The notes beneath the pieces were generated by a model. It saw nothing but the letters and a program-made list of their open reading frames with translations, had not been told where the DNA came from and ran no database searches. A stretch of DNA of 64,000 nt from Takakia lepidozioides. Lineage: Eukaryota > Streptophyta > Takakiopsida > Takakiales > Takakiaceae. The position numbers and the translations under genes are program-made. This document shows positions 10,851 through 20,936 of the stretch, in pieces. The stretch is from positions 47,678,001-47,742,000 of the forward strand of contig CM060733.1 of the NCBI GenBank assembly GCA_030704615.1, written 5' to 3'. The first letter of the stretch is position 1. Each line of letters opens with the position of its first letter.

Positions 10851-11517
10851 GGCTACGGCAAACAATGTCTTATGAGTACATTCTCTCTCTCTCTCTCAAG
10901 CTGCCCATTGCACCTGCCCATTTGTAGCATTCTTTTTAAGACAGCTCAAGGACGAGCTAAGGGCTTGGTGTCTGCCTACTGGGAAATGCACCGTTAAAGT
11001 TTAAGCATCTGACAGCTGCTGGTTAGGCTGTAGATAGAAATGCTATGGAATAGTAATTGCTTTTGATAAATAACCTCTTTGCCTAGTGGTTGCTCAAGAA
11101 CAGCTTCTCACATGCTACATTTTTTGATGCAGTTGTGATGCAAACTTGAAAATATATAGAGTCTACACAGAGACCACATGTAAGTGGCTCTTCCACATTG
11201 GCATGTATGCCATGCGGGATATTGAAGCTGGTGAAGAGCTTTCTTATGACTACAACTATGGGAAGAGGCTTGACCGAAATATGGATGAGGATGGAACTGA
11301 TGTGGATGGTGTGCAGCCAGAATGTCAGCTGAATTCATTACCAGAGTTTGGGGAGAACAATGAGATTGACTCCACCCACATCAAATGCTACTGTGGGGCA
11401 AAGGGCTGTCGCCAGTGGCTTTGGAAACCTTGTTACGTGGAGAGTGATACAGAAGGGGAGGCAGAGACAGAGGGACAAAGCGAGATGGAGAGGCAATATG
11501 CTCGGAGTAGCTGTTAG
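3599..11517 (+). CDS. SUVR-like histone lysine methyltransferase with ePHD finger (multi-exon)
   Basis: This is a predicted nuclear histone lysine methyltransferase of the SUV39/SUVR group. My exon model is 3599-3660, 4481-4604, 4756-5596, 6081-6685, 6957-7068, 7222-7290, 7539-7770, 7916-8213, 8969-9112, 9625-9817, 9989-10149, 10470-10565, 10720-10818 and 11133-11517. All boundaries are AG/GT and all phases agree, giving about 1,139 residues to the TAG at 11515. The 5' end is open. Residues up to about 500 are acidic and low in complexity. An ePHD finger follows (exons 6081-7770), then pre-SET, SET and post-SET. SET signatures are GWAVRTLEDIPRG, VARFINHSC, GEELSYDY and the post-SET CYCGAKGC. 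The pre-SET spacing (LPYD, LVECNSRCGC) and HIGMYAMRDI resemble SUVR5, but SUVR5 carries C2H2 fingers and not an ePHD. The substrate is probably H3K9, by family. The donor at 10565 and the acceptors at 4756 and 9989 are the least certain. Confidence 0.82.
3763..3809 (+). repeat. 45-bp dispersed repeat, copy 2
   Basis: This is a near-identical copy of the element at 1693, differing at only a few positions (CATAAGACGTTG versus CACAAGACATTG). Confidence 0.6.
5646..5690 (+). other. Intronic G-run cluster, potential G-quadruplex
   Basis: In the intron after the large acidic exon there is a run of at least six G-tracts (GGGGGGG, GGGGG, GGG, GGG, GGGGGG, GGGG) separated by 1-5 bases on the sense strand. 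This satisfies the usual G-quadruplex pattern. It lies about 50 bp past the 5' splice site. Confidence 0.6.
6571..7740 (+). other. Extended PHD (ePHD) finger spread over four exons of the SUVR-like gene
   Basis: Spliced together, exons 6081-6685, 6957-7068, 7222-7290 and 7539-7770 give an ordered ePHD. It runs through IKCDMCNRGP, a lysine-rich insert, GKVHRLCALWSCEVYEG, a linker ending SAVQRSQKI, then KCSDPECRRYGATLGC, CRKNFHYPC and finally ACEAH. VHxxCALWSxEVY and CxRxGATxGC...FHxxC are hallmarks of ePHD modules in chromatin readers. The 112- and 69-nt exons are too short to be seen as open frames but fit both phase and motif order. Confidence 0.75.
8408..8570 (+). mobile_element. tRNA-derived SINE
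   Basis: An A-box-like string (AGCCGATTGGTTAGGGC) is followed by a B-box-like string (TGTGGGATCAAAAC) and the tail motif AAGGTGTCCACCTTCC. The last two are also found in the inverted element at 13732-13885. The copy ends in a TTTTATTTTTATTTTTATG tract. It lies in an intron of the SUVR-like gene. The family is inferred from the pol III boxes and the second copy. Confidence 0.6.
8969..11430 (+). other. Pre-SET, SET and post-SET catalytic module
   Basis: Seven exons carry the catalytic part. Pre-SET begins CMDFSGGREAVIIPC and YITQC, continues with ACEGC and HGRLPYD, and ends LVECNSRCGCGAECIN. SET has the cofactor-binding GWAVR, YVGEMLTQTEA, YLYDLDYP, the pseudoknot VARFINHSC and GEELSYDYNY. Post-SET is CYCGAKGC. 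A roughly 40-residue acidic insert separates YDYNY from the post-SET cysteines. Several canonical pre-SET cysteines between YITQC and LPYD are absent, a feature partly shared with SUVR5-type proteins. Confidence 0.8.
10840..10890 (-). repeat. 45-bp dispersed repeat, inverted copy flanked by CT runs
   Basis: The minus strand reads GAGAGAATGTACTCATAAGA then CATTGTTTGCCGTAGCC. It matches the copies at 1693 and 3763 and is embedded between (CT)n tracts just after the 5' splice site at 10818. Confidence 0.6.
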
Positions 11518-13731
11518 CCTGAAGGCGTGTTGAAGTTGTGCATGCCATGGGTAAGCAAGAGGAGGATGAATGGGATGTACATCGGGAGTGGGGAGAATGA
11601 AATGTAGTTCTTGCAGATTATGCAAAAGTGCATTGTCATGATGTTGTCGCACACGGAGAAAAAAGATAGTCCATTTCTTGAGCCATGATTGGAGTGCGGC
11701 ACTGCAACTGGATTTAAACTCTTGCGCACAGAAGAACGGTGGCCAGAGTTTTCAATTTGAGTGATTGGCCAGGTCACGCCAGCACCTCTTGTGAGAGCAC
11801 TTAGTAGGGGCACTTACATGGGGGTTTTGGAAATTGGCACTCCATTCCAAAGTCCTCCATGATGCACCCAAATTGAGGGTCCATGCCCCCGGTGGCAGTT
11901 GAATAAACCACACAGCATAGCTGCCAAGATAGGCTATGAGTAGTTCAGACCGAGGACTGCATCAAACAGGTTGTCAGCTTTCACACTACATGTGCCAGGT
12001 TGTCAACCGGATACTATTCTTTGCCATTTGCATTGTACTGTTGAGATTCTGTCAGAATCAATCCAGTTCAGAAATTTGGCTCTCTTCTGTTGATCTAATA
12101 TGGGTACTGTGCTGTCCAAGGTGATGTTCTCACATCCTCACTTGCAAGGAAATTGCCAGTGGAAAGTTGAAAGTCAAAATCAGAGAGAGGGAGGGTGAAC
12201 ATGGAAGTGGACTGAGAGAATGTACTTGTAGTGGGTCATTATTCCTGGAACATGTCCTTGTGATGGCTCTGGAAAGGCGCAAAGACAAGTAATTGATTCC
12301 TGGATGGTTTTGTAACAGGGGCTGGCACATATGCAGGCTTGCAGGCTTTCCTGTGGGCCTTCCTGGCGACTGACAGCATAGGAACAAGAAACACGGAAGT
12401 CAAGGACAGATAATAACAAGAGATTCTTAATCGCATTTGCCCTCTTTTAAGGTATTGATTGGTGAGATGACAACTCTGAAGGAAACTGCTCATCTCAAAA
12501 GTGTTATGCAGCTGGTGTGTGCTTTAATCCCTACAGGTAATGGTAATCAAAACTTCAATCTGCAAATGTCGTATGGCTTGTAGCCGAAAAATCTACATCG
12601 CGAGATCCATTTTGAAGCCACATGACTATCACACATTTCCAGTCACAGGGAATAAGAGGCTGGCCTGTACGTAACATATTTTGACCTTTTTCTTTCAAAC
12701 ATTTGGGGCTCCGCCCACTTCAGGATTTGCCAAGCTCGTTAGGAGAGATATCCCCCGTGTTCACTGTTTCTGTGGAGGGGTTTTTTAATTTGTGTGCAAC
12801 TCTCTCCATATGCCTGGCGGTGGTGGAATGTCACATTGGTTAATGTGACACACTTACCTTAGGATGGGTGAAATTTGCTCCTCACCTAGCAACTGGGCAC
12901 AGCCATATTCTCAAACAAACCATTGGTAAAAATCATTCATCAGGAGGTATACAGCCACACACACATACACACACAGATGCACTTTGGAAGCGGCAGGGGA
13001 AGCCCAAAGAACTTTGGGAACAATAACTGATTGTAGGTAATCACTAAAATCCAGGCCCAATTCTTTGCCCAAAAGCAGACCGACCACCTTCTAAGGTAGT
13101 TCTTCCATACATTGATTTGTCCCTGGAGTTAGATGTTTTACAACATTTGTCTAGCTGTAATTAGTAAGTCCATAAGGCAGGGGTGCTCCTTGTACATAGT
13201 TTTCTGCCAGCACATAAAGCCCAATGTAGCTATTGAATCTCTGGATTGCTGATGACTTCTTTCTCCTCCCTGGCTGATGCTGCATGGAAGCCTCTACCAT
13301 CAAAGACAACGAATTCAAACGATAGCGAGTGTGGTCAGGAACATCAGGGAGCACCTCTCCAAGTTATTTCTTACAATGTCTTCTACAGCCTGTGTACGTG
13401 AGTAATGACAAAAGATTCACGATGGCCCTTCAACGTCTATACAAGACTAAATTTGTCAGCAAGTGTTTGGAAGCCATAACCCTGCTGCATAAATCTGACT
13501 TGTGAGAAGCCTCAGTTAACTCGCTGGATGTCACCAAAGGCAAGATTGGACATTCAGAAATGAGGCATGCTGCGAATTTGAAGTTCCAAGCTATGCAGGC
13601 CTTTTTCAACCCCACTAAAAACACCAAAGCACCCTTTGTCTAATCATGGAAAACCTGGCTTTCCTACCACAGACAGGCAGTTAAGATCAAACCCACCACT
13701 GAATTTGCTTGGTCAAACCAAATATTGCATG
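11518..13731. other. Non-coding stretch downstream of the methyltransferase gene
   Basis: No gene is recognised. The + strand at about 13380-13640 reads nearly open (RFTMALQRLYKTKFVSKCLE, KFQAMQAFF) with one stop, but matches nothing I know. The short CA-rich tract at 12957-12975 is a microsatellite-like run. The first few hundred bases presumably include the 3' UTR of the methyltransferase gene. Confidence 0.35.
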
Positions 13732-13885
13732 TTTTTTTTTTTTTTTTTTTTTTTTGGTCCAACTCTTTTTTATGTTTTACCGCTTATAACAGGAAGGTGG
13801 ACACCTTCATGACACACCAGACGATGGTTTGAACCCACAACCACATCCAACGTGGTATGTGCCCATTACCACTGGGCTACATGCT
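13732..13885 (-). mobile_element. tRNA-derived SINE with poly(A) tail
   Basis: Read on the minus strand, the element starts with an A box (TAGCCCAGTGGTAATGGGC), has a B box (GGTTCAAACCATC) and the shared tail AAGGTGTCCACCTTCC, and ends in a run of 24 A (T on the given strand, 13732-13755). This order is that of a tRNA-derived SINE. The long pure tail suggests a fairly young insertion. Confidence 0.75.
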
Positions 13886-13899
13886 GGTTGTCCCTTCTT

Positions 13900-14270
13900 T
13901 GAAAACCAAAAAAGGAAAAAAGATACCCCCTAAAACACCAAGTCTGGAGAATTGAACAGCAAAATCAGCTGAAAATTGGTTAGCCTCGGCCAGGTTGGTG
14001 AACAGAGGTGCAGGAACCATGTTCTTGATGTTCCTGGAGAGGGTCACTCTCTGGTCATAAAACCCTGGACAAAGTATCAGAAAATGGATATGTCTTCGGG
14101 CTGCCCGCACAATGATTAAACAAACTGCCTCCTTGCTCTGTGTTGTGCTTTAGTTGAAGCAAAGTGCGGGTATAACGATTACAACCGACCAAGAGTTGGA
14201 CTACACCACGATCAAAAAGGTAGCTTTTAAGCAAAGCTGCAGAAACTCTCGGATGTCTCAAAGCTTTTGA
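13900..14270 (-). mobile_element. LINE 3'-end remnant
   Basis: Minus-strand frames, with one shift, read a peptide ending in SLFNHCAG, then HIHFLILCPGFYDQRVTL, SRNIKNMVPAPLFTNLAEAN. A cysteine pair followed by HFLI.CP.F..QR is typical of the C-terminal knuckle of non-LTR ORF2 proteins. No reverse transcriptase core is present. A diverged copy lies at 1850-2060. Confidence 0.4.
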
Positions 14271-14675
14271 AGGGGTGCCTGCGCCCTATGACAAGATGAA
14301 GAGAATGGTAATACCTGATGCTTTGAAGTAAGTTGTGACAGTAATGTTAGTTGTGTCGCTCCCCACTCTCCCCAATCAGTTCCATGGGCTTCTGTGTGTA
14401 GCTTTCCTCCACTCAATTATCTTTATTTCCTTCACTAGAGCAGCACGCTTCATCCCTGGTGGAAAAGTCGGCTCCCCTGTACCCTCCCTTTCTATTTCTA
14501 CGCAAGCTTTCCCTATTCTCTCTACCTCCTCTCTTCTCTTGCCAACCTGGGTTTCTGGCCACTTTTAGACAAGCACAAACAAACTGGCTTACATCTCTTT
14601 CAAACAGCTGCAACACCGGTGATGCTCGGGTCTTGAAGAGAGCCATTTTTTGAATGTGAAGCAAACAAACGTCCA

Positions 14676-14790
14676 GTCATTCTGAACCCTGCCGTGGATA
14701 TGTATGAAAAATGTGGGTGCATTAAGGATGCGAAGGGAGTTTTCAACAAGTCTATAGCTGAACGAGATGTGGTGTCGTGGTTCGGTAACT
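14676..14790 (+). pseudogene. PPR repeat fragment
   Basis: About 35 residues of a P-L-S PPR protein are readable (AVDMYEKCGCIKDAKGVFN, then AERDVVSW). They match the repeats at 60.78-60.86 kb closely at the nucleotide level. There is no start, no neighbouring repeat and no downstream domain, so this is a stray fragment of the local PPR family. Confidence 0.7.
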
Positions 14791-15633
14791 TTAGAGCCAG
14801 TGCATTTTCAATAAGTCACCACCAAAATTATATACACTCTCAAGTCATCAATAACTCTAAAAAGATGGCTACATTTCAGGTAAGGAACAACCGGGCCTTC
14901 TCTCCATTGCAACCTCTTCAACAAACCTTACACTCTGTACCTTAAGGGTACTGTCCTACAGAGAGAAAGAGCTCTACATATTTACAGCTAGCAATTCCAG
15001 AAAACTTGGAACACCAATGTTTTGATGACTGAAAGCCGATGGCCACATCAGCACCTGCCTCCTTGCGCACAAAAACAAAGGAAATACCTCCACCCTCGCA
15101 ACTCATTTGAACTGCGCAGAGGTACATCAAGACTTTAAGGTATCTGCGAGTGTCCAAACCCAAAGAAGTGGAGGTAATCGAAACCTATCCAGCGCTGAAG
15201 AAGGCTCTTCCCTTTGAGTTTCGATCAGAGATGTGTCTTCTAACTCATTCCCCAACCGTATGTGTATTTCAAGATCAAATTCTCCTTCCATAAGCTTGTT
15301 TCATTTAGTTTTTTCCGTATACGTGTGCACTCTGGTGGAGCTCGTTATAATCATGCCTGTCCATGGCGATAATCTCCCACATCTGGTCTGTCATTGAGTA
15401 TACATCAACCACCATAGCCTTCAACTCCTCGTTTGTCTAGATTTTCTGCATGAATCCTTTTCTGCCTGTGCTGGGACTACACAAAAAAAAAAAAAACTAA
15501 GATCCTTGTACATATTCCTGTCCAGCAACTGTCAATGAAATTGTCCTTATGTGCATTATTATTGGGAATTGAGTACGTGAAGCGTTTGCCCACAATGTGA
15601 GCGACATTTGCTCTCGCGGTCTTCAAAACCTTC
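14791..15633. other. No recognised gene
   Basis: Only short chance frames are present. A 13-14 base A run is at about 15483-15496. This may be further debris of the retroelement fragment at 15634-15936, but I see no diagnostic motif. Confidence 0.3.
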
Positions 15634-15936
15634 TCACTTGTTCCATGGCTTTGATTGACTTACTATGCCTCCGCTGCTCAACACCCTGGTTTTTGATCTC
15701 TGCCTTATATCTGTTCTATCATTTGAAATTGGCCATTCAGCCACCACTTTGATCTTTCTGGGATCAACCAAAATGCCATCCTTTGACACTATGTGACCCA
15801 AATATGTATTCAATTTGGGAAATGAAAAACTCACATTTCTTTTTTTAGCATAGAGCTTATTTCTCTTCAGGATTTCTAAAACACTTCTCAAGTGTTTATT
15901 GTGTTCTTTCAGACCTTGAATAAACCAAGATATCAT
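15634..15936 (-). pseudogene. Ty3/gypsy reverse transcriptase fragment
   Basis: The minus strand encodes the end of an RT palm/thumb: HLRSVLEILKRNKLYAKKRN, FPKLNTYLGHIVSKDGI, VDPRKIKVVAEWPI. The order 'LH..VL..L....LYAK..KC.F....YLGH.VS..G...DP.KI..I..WP' is diagnostic for Ty3/gypsy pol. The YxDD segment upstream and the RNase H downstream are missing, so it is a truncated relic. Confidence 0.8.
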
Positions 15937-17919
15937 CCCATGAAGACCAACACAAATTTCCCCAAATATTTCATGAACAATTTATGAAAATGGATTATAC
16001 ATTAATCGGTCGCGGCAACGATTTCTCATATCAGAATCTCGGTCACATGGGATCTATAGATGTAATGAAATATGTTGTGCCTCACTCGGTGGTTGCAATT
16101 TCAGCTGCTATAGAGAATTTATATAATGCAAGGGCTAGACACTTTTTATTTACAACATTCTTGCGGAAGGTTTCTTCTCAAACATGAGAAAGTGAATTCC
16201 ATGATCTCATGAATTCCAATCCCTCAAATAGGGGCCGAGGGAGGAGACCAGAACGAGCTCATGCGCTGTGAACACTTCCATTCTACCTCTAACGTTATCT
16301 TTGGATGACAAACCAAACGGACGGATAAATGCATGAGTCCACTGCTCGTCCCCCATATAAATCTTTCTCGCAGTCTTTTCTTCTCTCTTCAACCTCTCGA
16401 GTCCTGACGTCCTGACCTGATTGAGAGATTCTCAAGCCCTGCTTCCCCAGAGCCGAGTACAAATGCTCTTGCATGAAGAGAGATTCTTCTCTCTTGGCAG
16501 CAGTCAATCAATATTCAATCTCAGTTCTCTGCAACCTCACTTTTCACATGGGTTCATGTGTGCTGTAGGTTTTCGGAAATGATAGTGAGCTTATGAAAGC
16601 CATGGGGCAAAGCTGGAACTCTCCATACTTCCTTCAGTAATTGATTTGCACTTACAGGTCAACGTGGGCGTCACTTTCATGTGGGTTTCCACGTAGGTGT
16701 TGAAGGTGTAGCAGGAAGGAAGAATGACATGCGTAGCTCTTGGTGAGAGGATTACGAAAACTATTTTCCCAGCTGTAAATCTTCATGCTTTGAAGTGTTG
16801 CAAGGCATGGTTGACATTTTCCAGGTGTAGTTCGAGTGTTTTGTAACATTCTGAATATCAGGAACGTGAGAAAATGTTGAGATTTCACAAGAAGATCCAA
16901 CCGGTAGTTGATTGGGGTGTAAGAGGATCAATTCAGTGACTTGATGTCAAATGTGCCTAAAGTGCTGAAATGCAAAGTTGTGGGGCCAGAAATGCACTGG
17001 GAGATAGGGGGGAGAGACTGCCAATCTGGTTGGCCCCAAGCCCACATTTTCACAATTATCAAAATCAGCTCACTGTAACCATCACCTCAAAGAATATAGT
17101 ACTGTACATACACGAGTCTCACACAGGAGTTGTTGGTCATATGCCACAACAAACGATATGCCAAATATACTAACATTCACTGGAGGTAGAAGTAGTCTTG
17201 TAAGTTCAAGTTGCCAGTGGTCTGCGTCATATATATCCGTGATATGCAACTGGTTGGAAAACCAAGTTCCTCACTCTAGTTGTTGAAGAGACATGCTACA
17301 AAATTGTGCTAGCCAATGGGTTGGCTAGCACCGACTGGTGTTCTCACAGGGTGAGGCCACACCATCGCATAGACAATTTGTACAATGTTCTATGCTCCGT
17401 TCATCCGCAGAACATCGTCACAAAATTTGCACGCATCTGTTTTCAACGTACAAGCTAAGCATGTAAGCTCTGCACTGGCTTACATGGACAACCAACTTCA
17501 CTTCTGCTTCCTTTCCCCAGAAGAGGGCTCCTGTGCAAAACACATTCCTTTTGAGTGCATCCATTTGTTAACCTCCAACACTCATCGAAGTTCATCAAGA
17601 GAAGTACTATAAGAAGAAAGAAGAAGATTAATACATGAGGAAAAGGCAGGATGCATATCGCTTAGGTTATAATAAAGGGTCTCCTCCCAACACTGGTCTT
17701 AACCTAGAGGAAGTGCTGGGAAGTATATGTGCGCAATTGTCAAGCCGCGTACCTGCTGGGCGCATCAGGGGGTCATGAATGGTCTAGGCGTCCACCGTTG
17801 AGTACACAGTACATGAATGGTTAATGGAATCTCGAGCATATCCCTTGCATCAACAACAAACTTCAAAGGTGAAAAAAAACCGCAACCAAATGGAATGAGT
17901 TGAAAGCATCGACAAACCA
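15937..17919. other. No recognised gene
   Basis: I see only short frames without family motifs. No repeat structure is obvious at this scale. It separates the RT fragment from the small - strand frame at 17920-18294. Confidence 0.3.
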
Positions 17920-18294
17920 CTAAGTTAATCCACGGAACAACATGATGCAAAACAGAAATCTATCATAACAAAATCTTCGCTTACTTCTTCCGGACTTGCC
18001 AACCGATTTCCCCGCATTCCCAGAACCACCAGTCTTCGCAGCGTCCCATGCAACCTGGCGATCCGCTTCTTTGAAAGCCTCTGTAATTGCTTTCCCCTCT
18101 TCAACATCATCTATGTTCTTCAGACCCCAAGAGTGCATGAAGTTCTGATATCCTCCAAAGTCCTTATGGATGGAATAGTCAGACGGTCCTGACGTACTTT
18201 TGCTGGAACACTTCTTCCTCCCCGACTGGGATGAATCTTTAAGCTTAGATTGTTGCGGAGAGCCTATTTTCTGGTTTCCTGGCTTGGGCGCCAT
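17920..18294 (-). CDS. Small basic hypothetical protein
   Basis: A complete minus-strand frame starts with ATG at 18294 (MAPKPGNQKIGS) and runs about 124 codons. The first ~50 residues are lysine/serine-rich and likely disordered. A compact segment follows (GGYQNFMHSWGLKNIDDVEE, AITEAFKEADRQ) with helix-like periodicity, then a glycine-rich tail. A good 5' splice site (GTAAGC, about 17987) lies near the end of the recognisable part, so the last residues of the open frame may be intron. I do not recognise the family with confidence. It sits 96 bp beyond the truncated integrase of a gypsy element, so retroelement origin cannot be excluded. Confidence 0.45.
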   Translation of the reverse strand: MAPKPGNQKIGSPQQSKLKDSSQSGRKKCSSKSTSGPSDYSIHKDFGGYQNFMHSWGLKNIDDVEEGKAITEAFKEADRQVAWDAAKTGGSGNAGKSVGKSGRSKRRFCYDRFLFCIMLFRGLT

Positions 18295-18389
18295 GGCTCC
18301 GAATCGTCAAGCAACAACCTCCCAACACCCAATTGCATAAGAAGAAATAGAAGAGGCGAGGAGATGAACAGATGCAGTGGGTAAGTTAC

Positions 18390-18623
18390 TTAGGGGATCG
18401 GCACCCATCCATGATTCATCCTACCAAACCAGGGTCTAGTACAAGCATACTGTAAAGATCCGGGCCCTAGGGAGAGCAATGTTAGTACGACAACCTTCAC
18501 ACTTAGAGAGAACTCGGTGACATCTCGGTGAATTCCCAGCCAATAGTATACCTCTTGGATGCGGGCCACAGTTTTCTTAATACCAAGGTGACCTGCATAC
18601 AAGAAACAATGGAAACACTCCAA
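18390..18623 (-). pseudogene. Integrase N-terminal zinc-finger fragment (gypsy)
   Basis: The frame reads AGHLGIKKTVARIQEVYYW then LGIHRDVTEF. This is the H2C2 zinc-binding start of a gypsy integrase (GH.G..KT...I...YYWPG....V..F). The following cysteines and the D-D-E core are lost through a frame shift and truncation. Confidence 0.7.
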
Positions 18624-19107
18624 TAAAACATTCAGTTGGCTCCGTGTGGCACCTCCAAGTAGTATGGCACTCCCCCTCTGGTGAGCTCCTTGAAAAGCTT
18701 ATCACCCATAAAACGGTGAGTGGACACATGATACATAATTTGTTTACGCAAGGACTCAGAAAGGCCAGCTGGTGAACGCCGGCATCTCCAGCGCAGCATG
18801 TATCTGATCATCCATGACTGCACTGCACATAAGAGGTAGACAATGGGTTTTAGAGAAGGTGGCCTGGAGTGCCTGCACCTATGATCTCCAGCCAGGGATA
18901 CCTTCACCTCATTTGTTACTACTCATGGACAGCCAAATCAGGCCTTGAGACTCAAGCCAATAGTCACACCGGAGTGCAGCAGCCGAATCACAACAAACTC
19001 GGGGGCCTAGAAAAAAGAAGGGCTGAAACACAATAAGGAACTTCCACCAAACCATCCGAATTCTCGCGAAGCGATAGATCCACCACACATACTAACACAC
19101 GAATAAA

Positions 19108-19678
19108 TCAACCAGGCTCATCTAATAGGCTAGACCAGCCCCAAGCAGCCAATATGCCATGTGAATCTAGGGCCAAGGTTTGTTGATCTGCAATAAGAAG
19201 GTTGAGAAGAGGGGCATGATCAGTAGGAGGGGCAACATCAGCAGCAACAAGGTCATCCAAGGTGAGCCTGCTGATAAGATGATCAATCCGTGTGAGTGTA
19301 TCAGCATTCGTGTTTTCCTTGCCCTTCTTGTAGACTATATCCATGTCAAATTCCTGTAGGTACATAGCCCATCTAGCAAGTCTGCCATGAAGTTCCCTTG
19401 GCTTAACAAGAGCCTTTAGTGGAAGATGATCAGTCTCTACCACAAACCGGTTGCCATGTAAATATTGCCTGAAATGCTTCACACCAAAGACCCTCCTTAT
19501 CATATATGGAATAATTCATTTCATGACGATCTAGACGATGAGATGCATAAGCTATTACATGCTCTTTGCCTTCTATAAATGGACATAAGATTGCAGAGAT
19601 GACAACATCTGATGCATCAGTCTGAAGCAAGAAAGGTAACTCAAAGTTGGGAAACATCGGGATGGGAGCTGAACACAA
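19108..19678 (-). pseudogene. Gypsy RNase H domain (frame-broken)
   Basis: Two overlapping minus-strand frames give LPFLLQTDASDVVISAIL, HVIAYASHRLDRHEMNYS, then FVVETDHLPLKALV and ARWAMYLQEFDMDIVYKKGK with NTNADTLTRID. These are the TDAS, YSI/KE, TDH and NxxADxLSR blocks of gypsy RNase H. A frameshift lies near 19470-19500. Confidence 0.85.
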
Positions 19679-19705
19679 AGCCTTGCGAAGGGTGTCAAAA
19701 GCAAC

Positions 19706-20338
19706 CTACTGGGAGAAGGTCCATTCAAACCTGGCATCTTTGCACAACACCTTGGTTAGAGGGTGAGCAAGCTTGGCAAAGTTCTTTATGAAGCACCTAT
19801 AATAAGAAGCCAGACCAAAAAATGATTTGATACAATGTTGATCCCTGGGGATATGAAAGCCCCAAACAGACTCAAGCTTGGTAGGATCAGGAAGCAAACC
19901 ATTTTTGGACAGAACATGACCAAGGAAGTGCAGCTCAGGCATGAACAACTCACACTTCTTGGGCTTCACTTTGAGACCTACGGTGCGCAATTTGCTGAAA
20001 ACACGCTGCAGATCAGCTAAGTGAGCATCAAAACTGGCTGAGTAAACATTGATATCATCGACATAAATTAAATCACACTCCCAGCAAAGATTGCCCAAGA
20101 CAATATCATTGAGGCGTTGGAATGTAGAGGTGGCATTGCACAAACCAAAAGACATGGTCTCATACTGGTATTTGCCCATGCGACACACAAAGGAGGTCTT
20201 TTCCTTAGCAGCTTCAGTAAGAGGAACTTGCCAAAAGCCAGACGCAAGATCAAGAGAGGAAAAAATTATAGCACCATGCAATTGATCCAAGGTCTCATTA
20301 ATCCTGGGTAGTGGGTATGCATCTTTTGGTGATGTCAT
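19706..20338 (-). pseudogene. Gypsy reverse transcriptase domain
   Basis: A 210-codon minus-strand open frame contains the consecutive RT blocks DAYPLPRINETLDQL, FSSLDLASGFWQVPL, TSFVCRMGKYQYETMSFGLC, LIYVDDINVYS (catalytic YVDD intact) and LHFLGHVLSKNGLLPD. It is the best-preserved part of this element. Upstream sequence to about 20.9 kb continues the pol linker with stops. Confidence 0.9.
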
Positions 20339-20919
20339 TCAGCTTTCTAAAGTCAACACAGAAATGGATGGTGCCATCTTTCTTATCAACCAGGACAATC
20401 GGATTGGCCCAAGGAGAAATTGAAGGCTTAATCACGCCAGTTTAATAGGAGCCCCTTTAGTGACAATGTCATGTTGAAGAATAGGAGTGCGCCCTAAATC
20501 AGTGGATCCCAAACTGAAAACATCTAGATTCTTTGCAATAAACATTTTCACTTTCCTCCTTTGCCCTGAGGAGAGAGTTGTGCCCAACTTGATTTCAGAT
20601 AAGACTTTGGTGAGGGCCGTCTTATCTTCTGGGCTGAGATCAGGGACAGGTGGTGGTGCAACTACAACAAAAGCAGCAACCTTATCTAAGGGGCCATGTT
20701 GGATGCCAATGGCCTCAAGTCCAAAGCCAACTTACACCTCTTGTATTTCAGCAATGGGTAGAGCAGTGATGTGACCCAGAACCTGCCCTTTTTTAATAGT
20801 CAGGGTTAGTTTTTGCAGGTGGCTCAATCCTAGCCCTTCATCAGATCTAGGGCCACAAGATAGCACCGTGGGCTTTGGCCTATGATGCCTCGCCACGCGG
20901 CGGGCCACTACGGCTAGGG

Positions 20920-20936
20920 CTTTTTCTATAAAGACG
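20920..20936 (+). promoter_or_regulatory. TATA-like promoter of the inserted sequence
   Basis: TTTTTCTATAAAGACGG is a good match to a plant TATA box. A GC-rich stretch lies upstream and about 400 bp of leader-like sequence precedes the first frame. There is no independent evidence for transcription. Confidence 0.35.
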
